Part shown: positions 54,001-63,220 of the stretch, piece by piece
Numbering within the stretch: position 1 is the first letter of the stretch
Layout: every line of letters begins with the position of its first letter
Assembly (NCBI RefSeq): GCF_000350225.1
Contig: NW_005179133.1
Span: forward strand, 1 to 64,000
Length of the DNA: 64,000 bases
Direction of reading: 5' to 3'
Source of the DNA: Chondrus crispus
Lineage: Eukaryota > Rhodophyta > Florideophyceae > Gigartinales > Gigartinaceae
Position numbers and translations under genes: made by a program
The notes under the pieces: generated by a model
What the model saw: the letters and a program-made list of their open reading frames with translations, nothing else
What the model was told of the DNA's origin: nothing
Database searches by the model: none

Positions 54001-55496
54001 GGTGCACACAAAGAACACGGGAAGTTCGTCGAAAACTACGAGCGTTTTTCGTACTGCTAATTCTCAAGTTCCTAGTTGCCAAGGGGAGGGAGGACCATAA
54101 ATTATTCACTTTGGAGGGAAGTCTGCACCACGTCGCGTGCGCATGTAAGCGCGCTATGATATGAGATTTCCCCAAGACCGGTTGCCGGTTTGGCGACCAA
54201 GGAGAGGAAACCCCATATCAAGGGTTGAGGTGTTTGCCGTCGACGGGATACTCAAGGGCGGGATGGAAAACCGAAAAACCGAGAATGATGAGGGCAACCT
54301 TGGAGGCGTAACGAAGCGAGTCGGTTGAGGAAGGGAACCATTTTATTCTGTCTCACGGACGTCTACCTCTGGCGGAGGAAACAGGAAAAAGAGAACGACA
54401 TTGAGGATAAGGGGTGGAGGAGAAGGCAACAGGGATGCACGTGCTGTAGCAGACGTGAACACAAGAGAAGGAAAAGAGAAGGTAATAGGGGATGTGCAAC
54501 TGCAGTTGCAGAGGGGCACAAAAAAAGGACAAGAGAAGGAATACAGTAACCAGGAAAAGAGAAGGAGAGTGGAAAGAGGAAGATACGACCGCGGCGACGG
54601 GGCGTATACAAGAGAAAAAAGAGAGAGAGAGAAAAAGAGGAGGAAGTAGCGAGGTGAAGAGAAGGAGGAAGGAGGTGTAAGGGTGCCACCGTGATTATGA
54701 CGGGGTGGGCATCAATGAGAAAAAGAGGAGGAAACGAAAGGACAAAGGATCAAGCATGGAAATTCAACTTACGGATCAAAGGCGACATGACGAGGTCGCA
54801 AATTCAGCGTCACGCAGGCAGGATAGAGATGCGACAAGCTATCACGAGGGAAGTGTCGTGCCCGTCAGCTCAGACGGAAGGGTTACCAAAGGATTTGCCC
54901 TTTGGAAGTGATAACACGAGGCGAGCCAAAACTCGCAGGTCGTCAATCGAGGCTCGTTGCAGAGCCTCTCCCTCAATACCGTGATCACGGAGCAAGGCAC
55001 AGTATACGCTCGTGACGTCGTGGACATTTTGGAAATTGTTGGAGATGGGGGGGGAGATATCACTTCCCTCAACGACAATGTTTCGGTGTGGCCTGCCGAG
55101 GGAATTTCGACAGCTGGGGGCGCCTTTGACGAGGATGGAGAGACCAGGGCTGCGCGCGGGGAAGCATGTACAGCCGATCGAGGAGGAATTGGAGAGGAAG
55201 GACGGGAGCATACTTGAAGCTCCCGGGGGTCAGATGTGACGATGGGGGATACGTCGGGAATCGGTGTTTGGTTTCCGAATCGACGACTCGTTTGAGCTTC
55301 CCACGCTGAGCAGAGGGTCGATGACCCGGGGTTGAACCACACGAGGTCGCCCGCGAGCTCAGGAGGTGGAGGACACGTGGGATTCGTCTTGTCCTTGCTC
55401 ATGCGGAGACCGTCGGTCAGGAATGGAAAAGTAGGGGGTCGAGAAGAGAAGAAGGAGTTGGAGATCAAGGAGTGTAGCCGATGTGCAAGGTCGCTC
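51077..55496. other. 4.4-kb 3' region of element E, coding content unclear
   Basis: No sense frame longer than about 110 codons is convincing. Antisense frames of 186 codons (55402-54842) and 113 codons (55211-54870) lie just inside the 3' LTR, in the place where D has its antisense module; homology between them could not be established by eye. 54400-54685 is a strong purine-rich stretch (GAGAAAAAGAGG-type). The region is AT-richer than D. Confidence 0.5.
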
Positions 55497-55508
55497 AAAA
55501 GGGGGATA
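55497..55508 (+). promoter_or_regulatory. Polypurine tract of E
   Basis: AAAAGGGGGATA abuts the 3' LTR. Confidence 0.75.
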
Positions 55509-56545
55509 TGTAGTGCAATACGCACCTGGAAAGGGGGGTGAAAAGAAAGGAAAATATTTGGATATGAAAAGTAGTCCGGGTTGGGGGACACACGTGTGAA
55601 TAATTGCACAGTTTTAATTTTTAATTGTTTTATTTTATTTAGTTATTTAGTTGGCATTAATTTTGCTGACACTAGATTAGATCTAGGATCTAGCGCCGCG
55701 AGCTACCGGGGCGATATATACCTTAGCCCTCTGACCACCAAGTCAGTAAAGGTAACCCGAGTTGCCAGAGTTGAATATCGCCTTGGTCGAAGTCCGTCTT
55801 TCCCAAGACGCTCCCTTTTACCACAGATTACGTTATCCTTTGCGCTCGGGGTTCCCTTTTTTCTTTTCCCTTTATTTCCCTATTCATTCCTCTACTTCTA
55901 TTTCTATCTTTCCCTTAATTGTGTTGGTTCCATTGGAGTCGGTTGCGACCGATGCGGTATAGGTGTTTTAGCCATCGGGCAACACGTTGTGTAGCGCTGC
56001 TACTGTTTCAAGTTCCGTCGGAAGGCTGTTGCAACGACGCCTCCGTCGAAGGTCTTACTGTATAAGACAGAGTTGGTACCACCTACCGCGATTGCGATCG
56101 CGCTGGTGAGGGTGTTTTTAGCCATCGAGCAACACGTCGGTCGTAGCGCTGCTACACAATTACGATCCCGTCGGGTAGTGCTGAGCAAGCCCCCGTCGAA
56201 GACCTTGAACTATACCCAAGGTGCTCAAGACGCTCGTCGAGCATTGGCCTTACAACCCAGCGAACCGCGGTTACATTCTCGTAGGCAAGCCCAACCCGCA
56301 CTCGCCGAGCGCACAAGTCTTCACAAGTCTCCACCACCATTTTTCCTCCCGGGCCGGGCATCTTTCCTTAACCCCGCCCCCGTCGGAGTCGAGCTACCGT
56401 GGGCCGCAAGCCCACACAAGGGGAAAGGGAGTATCGAACGCTCCGTAGCGCGTGCCATCGGCAGTGGTTGTTGCTGTTGTTGTTTTTCGTCTTTTTGTTT
56501 GACCGTCGGACTGTGTTCGCGGCCTGCCAGGCACATTGCACTACA
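55509..56545 (+). repeat. 3' LTR of chromovirus E (1037 bp)
   Basis: Same length as the 5' LTR with three substitutions by eye (one near 55954, one in the C-run near 56378, one near 56536). Confidence 0.93.
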
Positions 56546-58168
56546 CGCCGGTCCCGATTCTTCGTGAATCAAGAAGGGCTGGTCTGCCCGAAAGCCCACC
56601 TCGACGGTGTGGAACAGATCGTAGTACCCACAACCCTCCGGGAAAGGTTGTTGTACTTGTCGCATTATCCCGCCACCTCCGGTCACCCGGGAGGCAGGCG
56701 ATTGTTCTATACGCTAAGACAGCGGTTCTACTGGCCAGGCATGTCGGTGGACTCCTACTCGACCGTAAGGATGTGTCCCGACTGCGCGAAGGCACGCATC
56801 AAACTGCCGAAGCACAACTCTGAGTTGAAGACATTTCCTCCGTCAGGGCCCCTGGAGTACATCGCCATCGATATTCTCGGCGAGCTTCCCCGTACACTAA
56901 GAGGAAACCGTTACCTCTTGGTGATGACGGACAGATACTCCAAGCTGACCAGGACGGTCCCGCTCACCACCCTCCGGCATTACCTCGCCGATAATCAACG
57001 TGAATGGGATCAGTACACAGACGCGCTGACGTACGTCTATAATTGCACGGCGAACAGGATGATCGGTATGCGACCGTTGGACCTGGTATTATCCCGAACC
57101 CCGAGTCCGTTATCCCTGCAACAAACGCCGCTGTTGGACCCATCCGCCTCAAGGGCGCAGTTCAAGATTCGCTACCTAGCGTGGCTCCGCAGCCTGATGT
57201 CGACGGCCAGCCGCAACTTGCTGGCCGGACAGGAGCGGTATAAGAACGATTTCGATAATCGGATAGGCCACCCCACCCCGGACTATCGGGTGGGGGATCA
57301 AGTACTCGTGAACCGCGAGGCTGCGCTACGGTCCGAGGAGAAAACGGACAAGGGCCGGGTTAACAATAAGCTCGCACCGCGGACCGAGGGACCCTTCCCT
57401 GTCGTACAGGTGGAAGACCACACCATCACCATCTTACGGGGGACGGGACTGAAGGACCGGCTCTCTCACGACCGGGTCGTCAGGTCTCCTCCGTTGCGTA
57501 GCAACGTGACAGATCCCCCGCTTGGACAGGGGTCTTCAAACGGGGAAGATGAAAACCTCCCCGACGCGACCCCTTCGGAAGGGACCCCGGCGACACCGGC
57601 GCTCGCAATGCCGCGCCCGCCGGGGCTGATGGACGCCGTCATCGGCGGAGGAACCGAGGACGCCCTCGCGCGTCTCGCTGGGTTCCGCTCTCAAATCGGG
57701 GCGAACCACCCCGAAACAGCGAACCACCCCCCGCGGCCGGACTCTAGGCCCCTAACGAAGGACACGCGTCCCGTTACGCGCTCGCAAACAGCGAGGGAAC
57801 CCCACGAGCCAGCAGTGGACCCTACGGAACCACCCGCGCCCCGCCGCGTCAGGCCCTCCGCCCCCTTGGCAACCGACCTCGCTCACCGCACGTTCATCTT
57901 GTCTGGTGCGGCGCGCCCGGCCGCGAAGGGCACGTTCCGACCCGACGCCTTTCGCGTACCACTACGCGTACCATCGGGGCAGACCCTACCTCCTGCTTCC
58001 TCTGCGGGAGACCCCACCGACGCCTACGTCGTGCAATCGCTAACCGGGCACGGGCCGGGAGATGACGGGCTCCCCCTGTTTCGCGTACGTTGGTACGGGT
58101 ACAGCGACGCCGAGTCGACCTGGGAGCCCGCCCGTCATATCTACTACAACACGGTCGCGCGATACTGA
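56546..58168 (+). pseudogene. Pol of chromovirus D, part 2: integrase with internal deletion, chromodomain
   Basis: It continues the D pol frame. The zinc domain is complete (HYPATSGHPGGRR and CPDCAKAR). The core starts with AIDILGELPRT (first Asp). Then TVPLTTL is joined directly to RHYLADNQREWD, where E has about 73 more residues containing SDNGTQF and GQVERFNR. The second Asp and the Glu of the DDE triad are therefore absent and the deletion is in frame. The GPF-like region (RTEGPFPVVQVEDH) and a long Pro/Thr-rich linker follow. A C-terminal chromodomain (DAYVVQSLTGHG, then RVRWYGYSDAESTWEPARH) ends at TGA 58166-58168. Confidence 0.88.
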
Positions 58169-59526
58169 CAGAAAAAGCGGATACCAATCCCCGACTGCGC
58201 GCTATGGGCTCATCCCGATACCGTCGGACTCGAGAATTAAGCGGGTTGGAGGCCGCCCCTGTACTCCCCTGATGAGGTACGAGGCCCAACTGTACGGCCC
58301 CATGGAAAGGCGAGACGCGTCGGCGCGAACCGCCTCCGGGGCCACTCCGCCAGCCAGCCACCGCCGCCCACCTGTTACATTTGATTTTTCGAGTTTTTGA
58401 ATTTTTTTGAAGTGGGTTTATTTTCGCTAATTTTCGGGAAGTTCCCCTGCCGGACGAGGACGGACCACCGACCCGTCCCTTCGGTTTTTGTTGGCAGTGT
58501 CTCCTCCGCGGCCGTACAGCGGGTACTTACCCGCCCCCCCCCGCTCCGGGACGGCAACCGCGCGCGCTCCGGCGCGAACAACCCTGTGGACCCCCCCCGG
58601 CGACGACAACGGGGGGATGCGCGTCTCCGCGACGCGCTGCAGGTAACGCGTCCAACCCGCTTCAATGGGGAAGAACCCGCGACCCCCCTCACGATGGAGC
58701 CGCCCCCTTTCCGCGGCGCGGAGGACTCCCCGCGACGCCCGGCAGGGTGCCACATCCCGCGCTCTCGCGGTCCACCACCACCCCGCAGGGAGAAAATCCT
58801 CGCGTCGAGACGAGCTCCTGCCGGCGTCGGACGGAATCACCGCCCCCCCCGCCAGAGCGCAGAAGACTTGCTCCTCAACGGAGAACTGGCGTACATCGCG
58901 CCGGTAGCGCGCATGGCCTCTCTCCCGCCATATGGCTGGGAGGGAGGTAGCGTAGCCATCCCAGACAGCATGGACCTCCCCGCCTCCGAAGGGCAACGTC
59001 ACCTGGGGACCGCCGGCGGGGTCGGCGCACGCAACCGCGAATTGTCACCCTCGGCTCGCTGAAAGGGGGACACCGCGCCCCCCCTCTTCCGCTCGACGGA
59101 CAGTGGTACCGCCCACGACCTCCGCGACTCCCCCATTGGCGCGCCAATGGCCGACGACCCGCCTTCGCGGGTCGCCGTGTCGTCATTCTGGGCTTTGTCG
59201 CGTCCCCTCATCGTCCAACTCGTTCCCTGACGTACCAACCCCTTGACTACAGAATCAGGAAGTCTACAGCCGACCTCCGTGTCGTCCAACCCCTCCCCAG
59301 CGTAGGCCGGAATTATGCTTCGGACCGCACACGGACCCACCGAAACGACTCGCGGAACAAGCTACAGAGTCAGGGGTCCCTACCGACTTCGCGTCGCTTA
59401 CTCCCTCGGACTATCCGAGAACGGCTCCCCGTCCAGCGATGACACCGACGGACACCTTACCACCGCAGTGAGCGGTGACTTCTACTACCGATCTCTCGTC
59501 GTTTATTTCCTCGGACTATCCGAGAA
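58169..59526. other. 1.4 kb GC-rich stretch of D after pol
   Basis: Frames of up to 221 codons (58397-59062 +) and 191 codons (58427-59002 -) mirror each other and are Arg/Pro-rich, as expected from GC content alone. No domain is recognised. TCC and CCG runs are common. It may be the 3' untranslated region of the genomic RNA and the end of the antisense transcript. Confidence 0.5.
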
Positions 59527-59973
59527 CTACTCCTCGTCCTGCGAGGGCGCTGACTGGCAATCTCCCACAGCAGCGAGCTGTGTCGTCCACCTCCGACCTC
59601 GCGTCGGCTGACCCTCGCCCTCGACGAGCCCCCATCCCCTCGGCTCACATGTCGAGGGGATCATCCGATCCCACGGGTCGCTTTCCTCCCCGTAGTCCGC
59701 GAGGTCTTCCTCGCGAGCCGCATCCACCTCCTCAACCTGCGGCGGTTCTGCGGAACCCCCCTCCGCGGGCCCGGGCCCCACCGAGGCGGGCGCCGTCCGG
59801 GTCATCATGGCCCCCGCGTCCCCTACCGGCGACGAGGGCGCCACGCGCACGACCACCTCGGACGTCTCCCCGGCGACCTCGCGAGTCCTCGTCGCCTCCT
59901 CCGCGATCAGACGATACAACTGAGCTCGCCGCGGCGGGTTATTCAACCACCTACGCAGCTCCGCGTCCGTCAT
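59527..59973 (-). CDS. Antisense ORF 2 of element D (148 aa, acidic)
   Basis: The ATG at 59973-59971 overlaps the TGA of antisense ORF 1 as ATGA, so translation could be coupled. An in-frame upstream ATG-like start at 59997 also exists. The protein starts with a short helical part (DAELRRWLNNPPRRAQLYRL) and continues as an Ala/Pro/Glu-rich acidic chain with Asp/Glu clusters (EEDLADYGEESDPWD). No domain is recognised. The opposite strand also has an open frame here because of high GC, so coding is likely only by association with ORF 1. Confidence 0.4.
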   Translation of the reverse strand: MTDAELRRWLNNPPRRAQLYRLIAEEATRTREVAGETSEVVVRVAPSSPVGDAGAMMTRTAPASVGPGPAEGGSAEPPQVEEVDAAREEDLADYGEESDPWDRMIPSTCEPRGWGLVEGEGQPTRGRRWTTQLAAVGDCQSAPSQDEE

Positions 59974-61511
59974 CGTCGCTGTATCGCGTCTCTCCACCCC
60001 CTCGGGCGGGGGTCCTCAGTACCCTTCCCGAAACCGACTCCGAGACGCCGGACGCGTCGACCCTCGCCCTCTCGCTCCGCGACCCGGACTTCTTCAGAAC
60101 GTCCCCTTCCGCCGCCACCTTCGGCGACCCCTTCCCCTCCCCTCAGAAATTCCGGTTGGTCCAGGCGGAGCGTTCTGCTCTCGAGCGGGACCCAGTTGCC
60201 ACGGTCCGGGCGCCCCGCGTCATGCTGTCTCCCAGGGGAGTAGTGCCTGCTCCGGGGGTTGTTAAAATGATGGCCCTGGGCGTAAGGGACGCGCGACCAG
60301 TCGATGTCCCCGTGGAGAGTCAGGAGGACCTGTAACTGTCGCTGTGCTTCTGTGCTACCCAGGATGCGCGTCAAGTCCAGTCGGTGCAACCACTCCACGA
60401 CCATGGTCGGGAGGATAAACAACCGCCCCTCATGGGCGTACTTCAAGAACCGCCCCGCAACTAAGGCGAGCCACTCGCTGAGGAAGACCATCCGGCGTGG
60501 GGACTGAGGGTCCTCCATGAGACTCAGTCCAAAGTACACCACGCACGGTGGAATTTCCGCAATGAAGTCCGCAGGGACTTCATACTGCGCAAACCACGCC
60601 GGTATCTCAGGATACTGCGTGCTCAACACCGTCCGCTCGAATGTCTTTACCTCCACGCATTCGTATGCGACGAACACCCCCGTCCGATTGCGCATGCGTC
60701 GCTCAAACTTGAGCTTGGTATGCATCGCGGGGTCGCGCCTCCGATCTGGGGATCGAGCGAAGTTCTCTGGCAACAGAGGTCGGTCCCAGGCCATCATGGC
60801 CACCGAGGGTTCCTCCTCCCGGATGCGGAAATCATCAAAAATTCGTTTCAGATTCGCAACGTACCCCCGGTCCCCATCCGTCCGATATGCCCAGGTGTCC
60901 AGGTTCCAAGCCCGAGGTACGAGCCTGCTGCAGGGGGTACGGCGTATACGTTGCCGAATTAATTCCACGAAGGCCACACGGGTCTCCGTGTTCACCCGTC
61001 TGAATTCCAGACGTAACAAAGCCGGCTCCACGACCAGGCGGTGCGTGAAGTCGCGAGAGCCGACGGCTGCCACGCTCAAGCCCCCAGGGAGTTCCCCAGT
61101 GGCCGTCGCGTACGCACGGATCAATTCCGCGTCGCGCAAACCCTCCGGCGCCATGAAAGGGGCTCGCTCAAAGAGTAGCGCATCGTCGTACAAGTTCCGA
61201 CCCCATAAGTCCCGGGGTCGGGGCCACAGCTCGCCCTGAGAGGACGAAACCCCTCCGAAGGAGTACACCGGTGCGTGCATCTCGCGCGCGTCGGGGTACA
61301 GTACGGGATCGGGTCGAAGGTCCGCTCTCCGAAGTCCGAGTCCCGGCCGTGTCAAGGGGGACGGGTTGCTACAGCGTACCTCACGCGTCGTGCGCTCTGC
61401 GTGCGCGCCGGAGTATGGCGGTTCCACGAGAAGAAACGTGAGTCGTCGCCGCGGGCCGGCGACCGCCGGCCCATCCCCAGCGACGCGCGGCCCATTATAC
61501 GCCCCCGCCAT
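59970..61511 (-). CDS. Antisense ORF 1 of element D (513 aa, unknown)
   Basis: A 513-codon frame with ATG start lies antisense to the element, between pol and the 3' LTR. The composition is protein-like, with regular Trp, Tyr and Phe (RLVPRAWNLDTWAY, PAWFAQYEVPADFIAEIP, FLSEWLALVAGRFLKYAHEG) and long amphipathic stretches; the last ~90 residues are basic and low-complexity (GGGRGRSEE, GRRVRRLG). No known domain is recognised. There is no signal peptide or membrane segment. It is not part of gag or pol. Antisense extra ORFs in this place are known from some plant Ty3/gypsy lineages (for example Grande); whether this one is related is untested. A promoter would lie in 61512-62249. It could be a captured host gene or an element regulator. 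Confidence 0.6.
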   Translation of the reverse strand: MAGAYNGPRVAGDGPAVAGPRRRLTFLLVEPPYSGAHAERTTREVRCSNPSPLTRPGLGLRRADLRPDPVLYPDAREMHAPVYSFGGVSSSQGELWPRPRDLWGRNLYDDALLFERAPFMAPEGLRDAELIRAYATATGELPGGLSVAAVGSRDFTHRLVVEPALLRLEFRRVNTETRVAFVELIRQRIRRTPCSRLVPRAWNLDTWAYRTDGDRGYVANLKRIFDDFRIREEEPSVAMMAWDRPLLPENFARSPDRRRDPAMHTKLKFERRMRNRTGVFVAYECVEVKTFERTVLSTQYPEIPAWFAQYEVPADFIAEIPPCVVYFGLSLMEDPQSPRRMVFLSEWLALVAGRFLKYAHEGRLFILPTMVVEWLHRLDLTRILGSTEAQRQLQVLLTLHGDIDWSRVPYAQGHHFNNPRSRHYSPGRQHDAGRPDRGNWVPLESRTLRLDQPEFLRGGEGVAEGGGGRGRSEEVRVAEREGEGRRVRRLGVGFGKGTEDPRPRGWRDAIQRR

Positions 61512-62235
61512 CTACGTTCCGCCTCTTCGTTTCCCCTCCGGTCCTGGCTGCCGGGGGATCGAGTAATTCCCCGGCGGTACACGGACCGCCAGAATTAGCA
61601 TTCGCGGGGACGGTCTGGATTAAGGGGAGCTTATGGGACATACGTACTGCCCCGACTGACGGCCCCTGTGCCGGGACATTTGCGCCCGGTCGGGACACCT
61701 GTCCACGTAGAGCCAACCAGAGCTCGAGTAGCTCCTACCCTCGGATCGGGCTGACCAGTCTCTCCCCGCACCGGTTCGCGTATCTGTCACTCTCGTGTCC
61801 CCAGAGACGCCCCGCGCGCTCGTGGCGACGCACCTCCGGCTCGTGGTGTCGCACCGCGCACGCGAACGCGAAGAAAGGAGCGTGCGCGAAACTTCGCGCT
61901 CGCGAATAACAGGACCGGTGGATGGGCTTACGTCGCGCTCACGGCCCGGGCAAGTACGCACGCGTAAGAGGCGTGCTCGTGCGCAGGACAAGGCGCGTGC
62001 GCGGGGACGCGCTCAGGACGCGACGACAGGAACGTGCGTGAACCGCCGCGGTCGTGAGCGAGGAAACACGTGCGCCAGGGGCGCGCTCATGACACGCCGA
62101 AGGAAGCGCGGGACAACGTCGCGCGCGTCGACATGGGCCAGTGCGCGGGTACGAAGCTCAGGTCCGTGGCGCGAAGACGTGACCACCGGCGATCCATTGG
62201 ATGCCAGAATTAGCGTTCGCGAGGACGCTCTACTC
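61512..62235. other. Upstream region of the antisense module / end of D genome
   Basis: GC-rich, with many GCGCGC and CGCACGCG words between 61790 and 62170. Frames on both strands are Arg-rich and of low complexity. No gene is called. Confidence 0.5.
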
Positions 62236-62249
62236 AAAGAGGGGGGCTA
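62236..62249 (+). promoter_or_regulatory. Polypurine tract of D
   Basis: AAAGAGGGGGGCTA abuts the 3' LTR. Confidence 0.75.
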
Positions 62250-62877
62250 TGTAGTGCACTGACACCCCTCATCTTCTCATTCGGGACACCTGTCCCCGGC
62301 CCCCGCGGCTCCCCCTCCGGTGCACACGTGTACCTCACGCCACGTGTGGCCGGGCATCCAGGCCCCTGTGTCCAGGTGTCATTCCCCAGGTGTAATGGTT
62401 GTCATACCTCCCCAAGAGGAGTTTCTCCGGCCCTCGCCGCCGTCGTTCAAGTTGGTATTTTTAGTTAAATTAATTATCGCTCCGACGTCGGCTAGTATAT
62501 AGCCGACGTCCGACCCTAAGTAAAACCGTACGAAGCTTTGGGTCTACAACTCGGGTTTCTGGAACGGAGTCGAAGCCTCGCGTCGGTCCCCGTCCCACGA
62601 CGGTACCCTGCGAGCCATCTGCGTCCCGATTCCCACCTGTCTCTACCGCGCGCGTCGTCCCGCTACGCCCGGCTCTCCGCGCGACAGCTGTCCCTACCGC
62701 TCCGCCCCTCCTGGGGTCTACTTCCCCCACTTTTTCCCTTACTTTCCGTACTGCGCTTCGCGCCCGGCCCCGTACCGGTCCCTTACGGGCGGTCTCCCGA
62801 TAATCCCCTACACGCGCCCCTCGAACGCGCGGGCTCTGCCAGAGGGGGATCCCACCCTTCCCCCTCGGTGCACGACA
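62250..62877 (+). repeat. 3' LTR of chromovirus D (628 bp)
   Basis: Same length as the 5' LTR, about 15 substitutions by eye, mostly transitions. Followed by the CATCG duplication 62878-62882. Confidence 0.93.
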
Positions 62878-62882
62878 CATCG

Positions 62883-62922
62883 TACACAGCCCAGTTCTGC
62901 CATCGGAAAAGTGGAAGTGTGA
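62883..62922 (+). pseudogene. Severed last codons of element C pol
   Basis: After removal of D and one CATCG the frame of C pol continues here for about a dozen codons and stops at TGA 62920-62922. That stop is made from the first bases of the 3' LTR (TGTGA). The purine tract GGAAAAGTGGAAG in front of the LTR is therefore also coding. Element F ends its pol in the same way. Confidence 0.8.
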
Positions 62923-63215
62923 AACAATGTATGATATGGAGGCGCATCCATTTCTGTAATTGCTGGATGCGTCAGAACTTGTCTTTCTTCATGATACTGT
63001 AAGGGTTAAGTAGTATATAAGTAGGGCTCGCGCTGCGGACTGTAGGTTCGTACCGGGCCAGAGGTTTGTGTCAAAACGCAGAGCCTACCTGCGAAAACTG
63101 TCCGACTGCACGGACTTCGCACGGGCTCGGACGGTCCGTCGTAGACCTGTCCATTGACACTTTAATAAAATCTCTTTTTCTAATTCTTTAAAGGAATTCC
63201 TCACGAAATCCCACT
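62918..63215 (+). repeat. 3' LTR of copia element C
   Basis: 298 bp; differs from the 5' LTR at four positions by eye, including the last base. Followed by CCTGC (63216-63220), the twin of 30833-30837. Confidence 0.9.
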
Positions 63216-63220
63216 CCTGC

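Larger units (their letters stand above)
43138..56545 (+). mobile_element. Ty3/gypsy chromovirus E, youngest insertion
   Basis: 1037-bp LTRs differ at three positions by eye, and CGCCG duplications flank the element. Order is LTR, gag, pol with protease, reverse transcriptase, RNase H, integrase and chromodomain, a 4.4-kb 3' region without clear sense genes, polypurine tract, LTR. Gag carries one TAG, reverse transcriptase one frameshift, and the integrase zinc motif one lost Cys. It lies inside the integrase-coding part of D. Confidence 0.93.
37426..62877 (+). mobile_element. Ty3/gypsy chromovirus D, nested in C and carrying E
   Basis: 628-bp LTRs and CATCG duplications on both sides define the insertion. 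Order is LTR, gag, pol (protease, reverse transcriptase, RNase H, integrase, chromodomain), an antisense two-ORF module, polypurine tract, LTR. Own length without E is about 12 kb, long for a chromovirus because of the 4 kb after pol. LTRs differ at about 15 positions by eye. Gag has a frameshift, pol a TAG, the integrase an internal deletion, and E interrupts pol. Confidence 0.92.
30838..63215 (+). mobile_element. Ty1/copia retrotransposon C, host of nested elements D and E
   Basis: LTRs of 298 bp at both ends and CCTGC duplications at 30833-30837 and 63216-63220 delimit a single insertion. Its own sequence is 30838-37425 plus 62883-63215; the rest is element D with E inside. The 3' LTR ends in CT where the 5' LTR ends in CA; the choice of end is set by the duplication. 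By eye the LTRs differ at four positions. Gag has one frameshift. Pol is intact up to its last codons, where D entered. Confidence 0.9.

Noticed and set aside
54325..54680. Lys/Arg/Glu-rich + frames
   Set aside because: By-product of the purine-rich tract in element E.
54842..55402. Homology of E antisense frames to D antisense ORF 1
   Set aside because: Weak resemblances could be drawn with two different frames, so neither is reliable by eye.
58397..59062. 221-codon + frame after D pol
   Set aside because: Arg/Pro-rich, mirrored by a 191-codon minus frame; explained by GC content.
59475..61239. Sense frames of 286 and 240 codons opposite the antisense module
   Set aside because: They are Arg/Ser/Pro-rich without ordered segments and look like shadows of antisense ORF 1 and 2.
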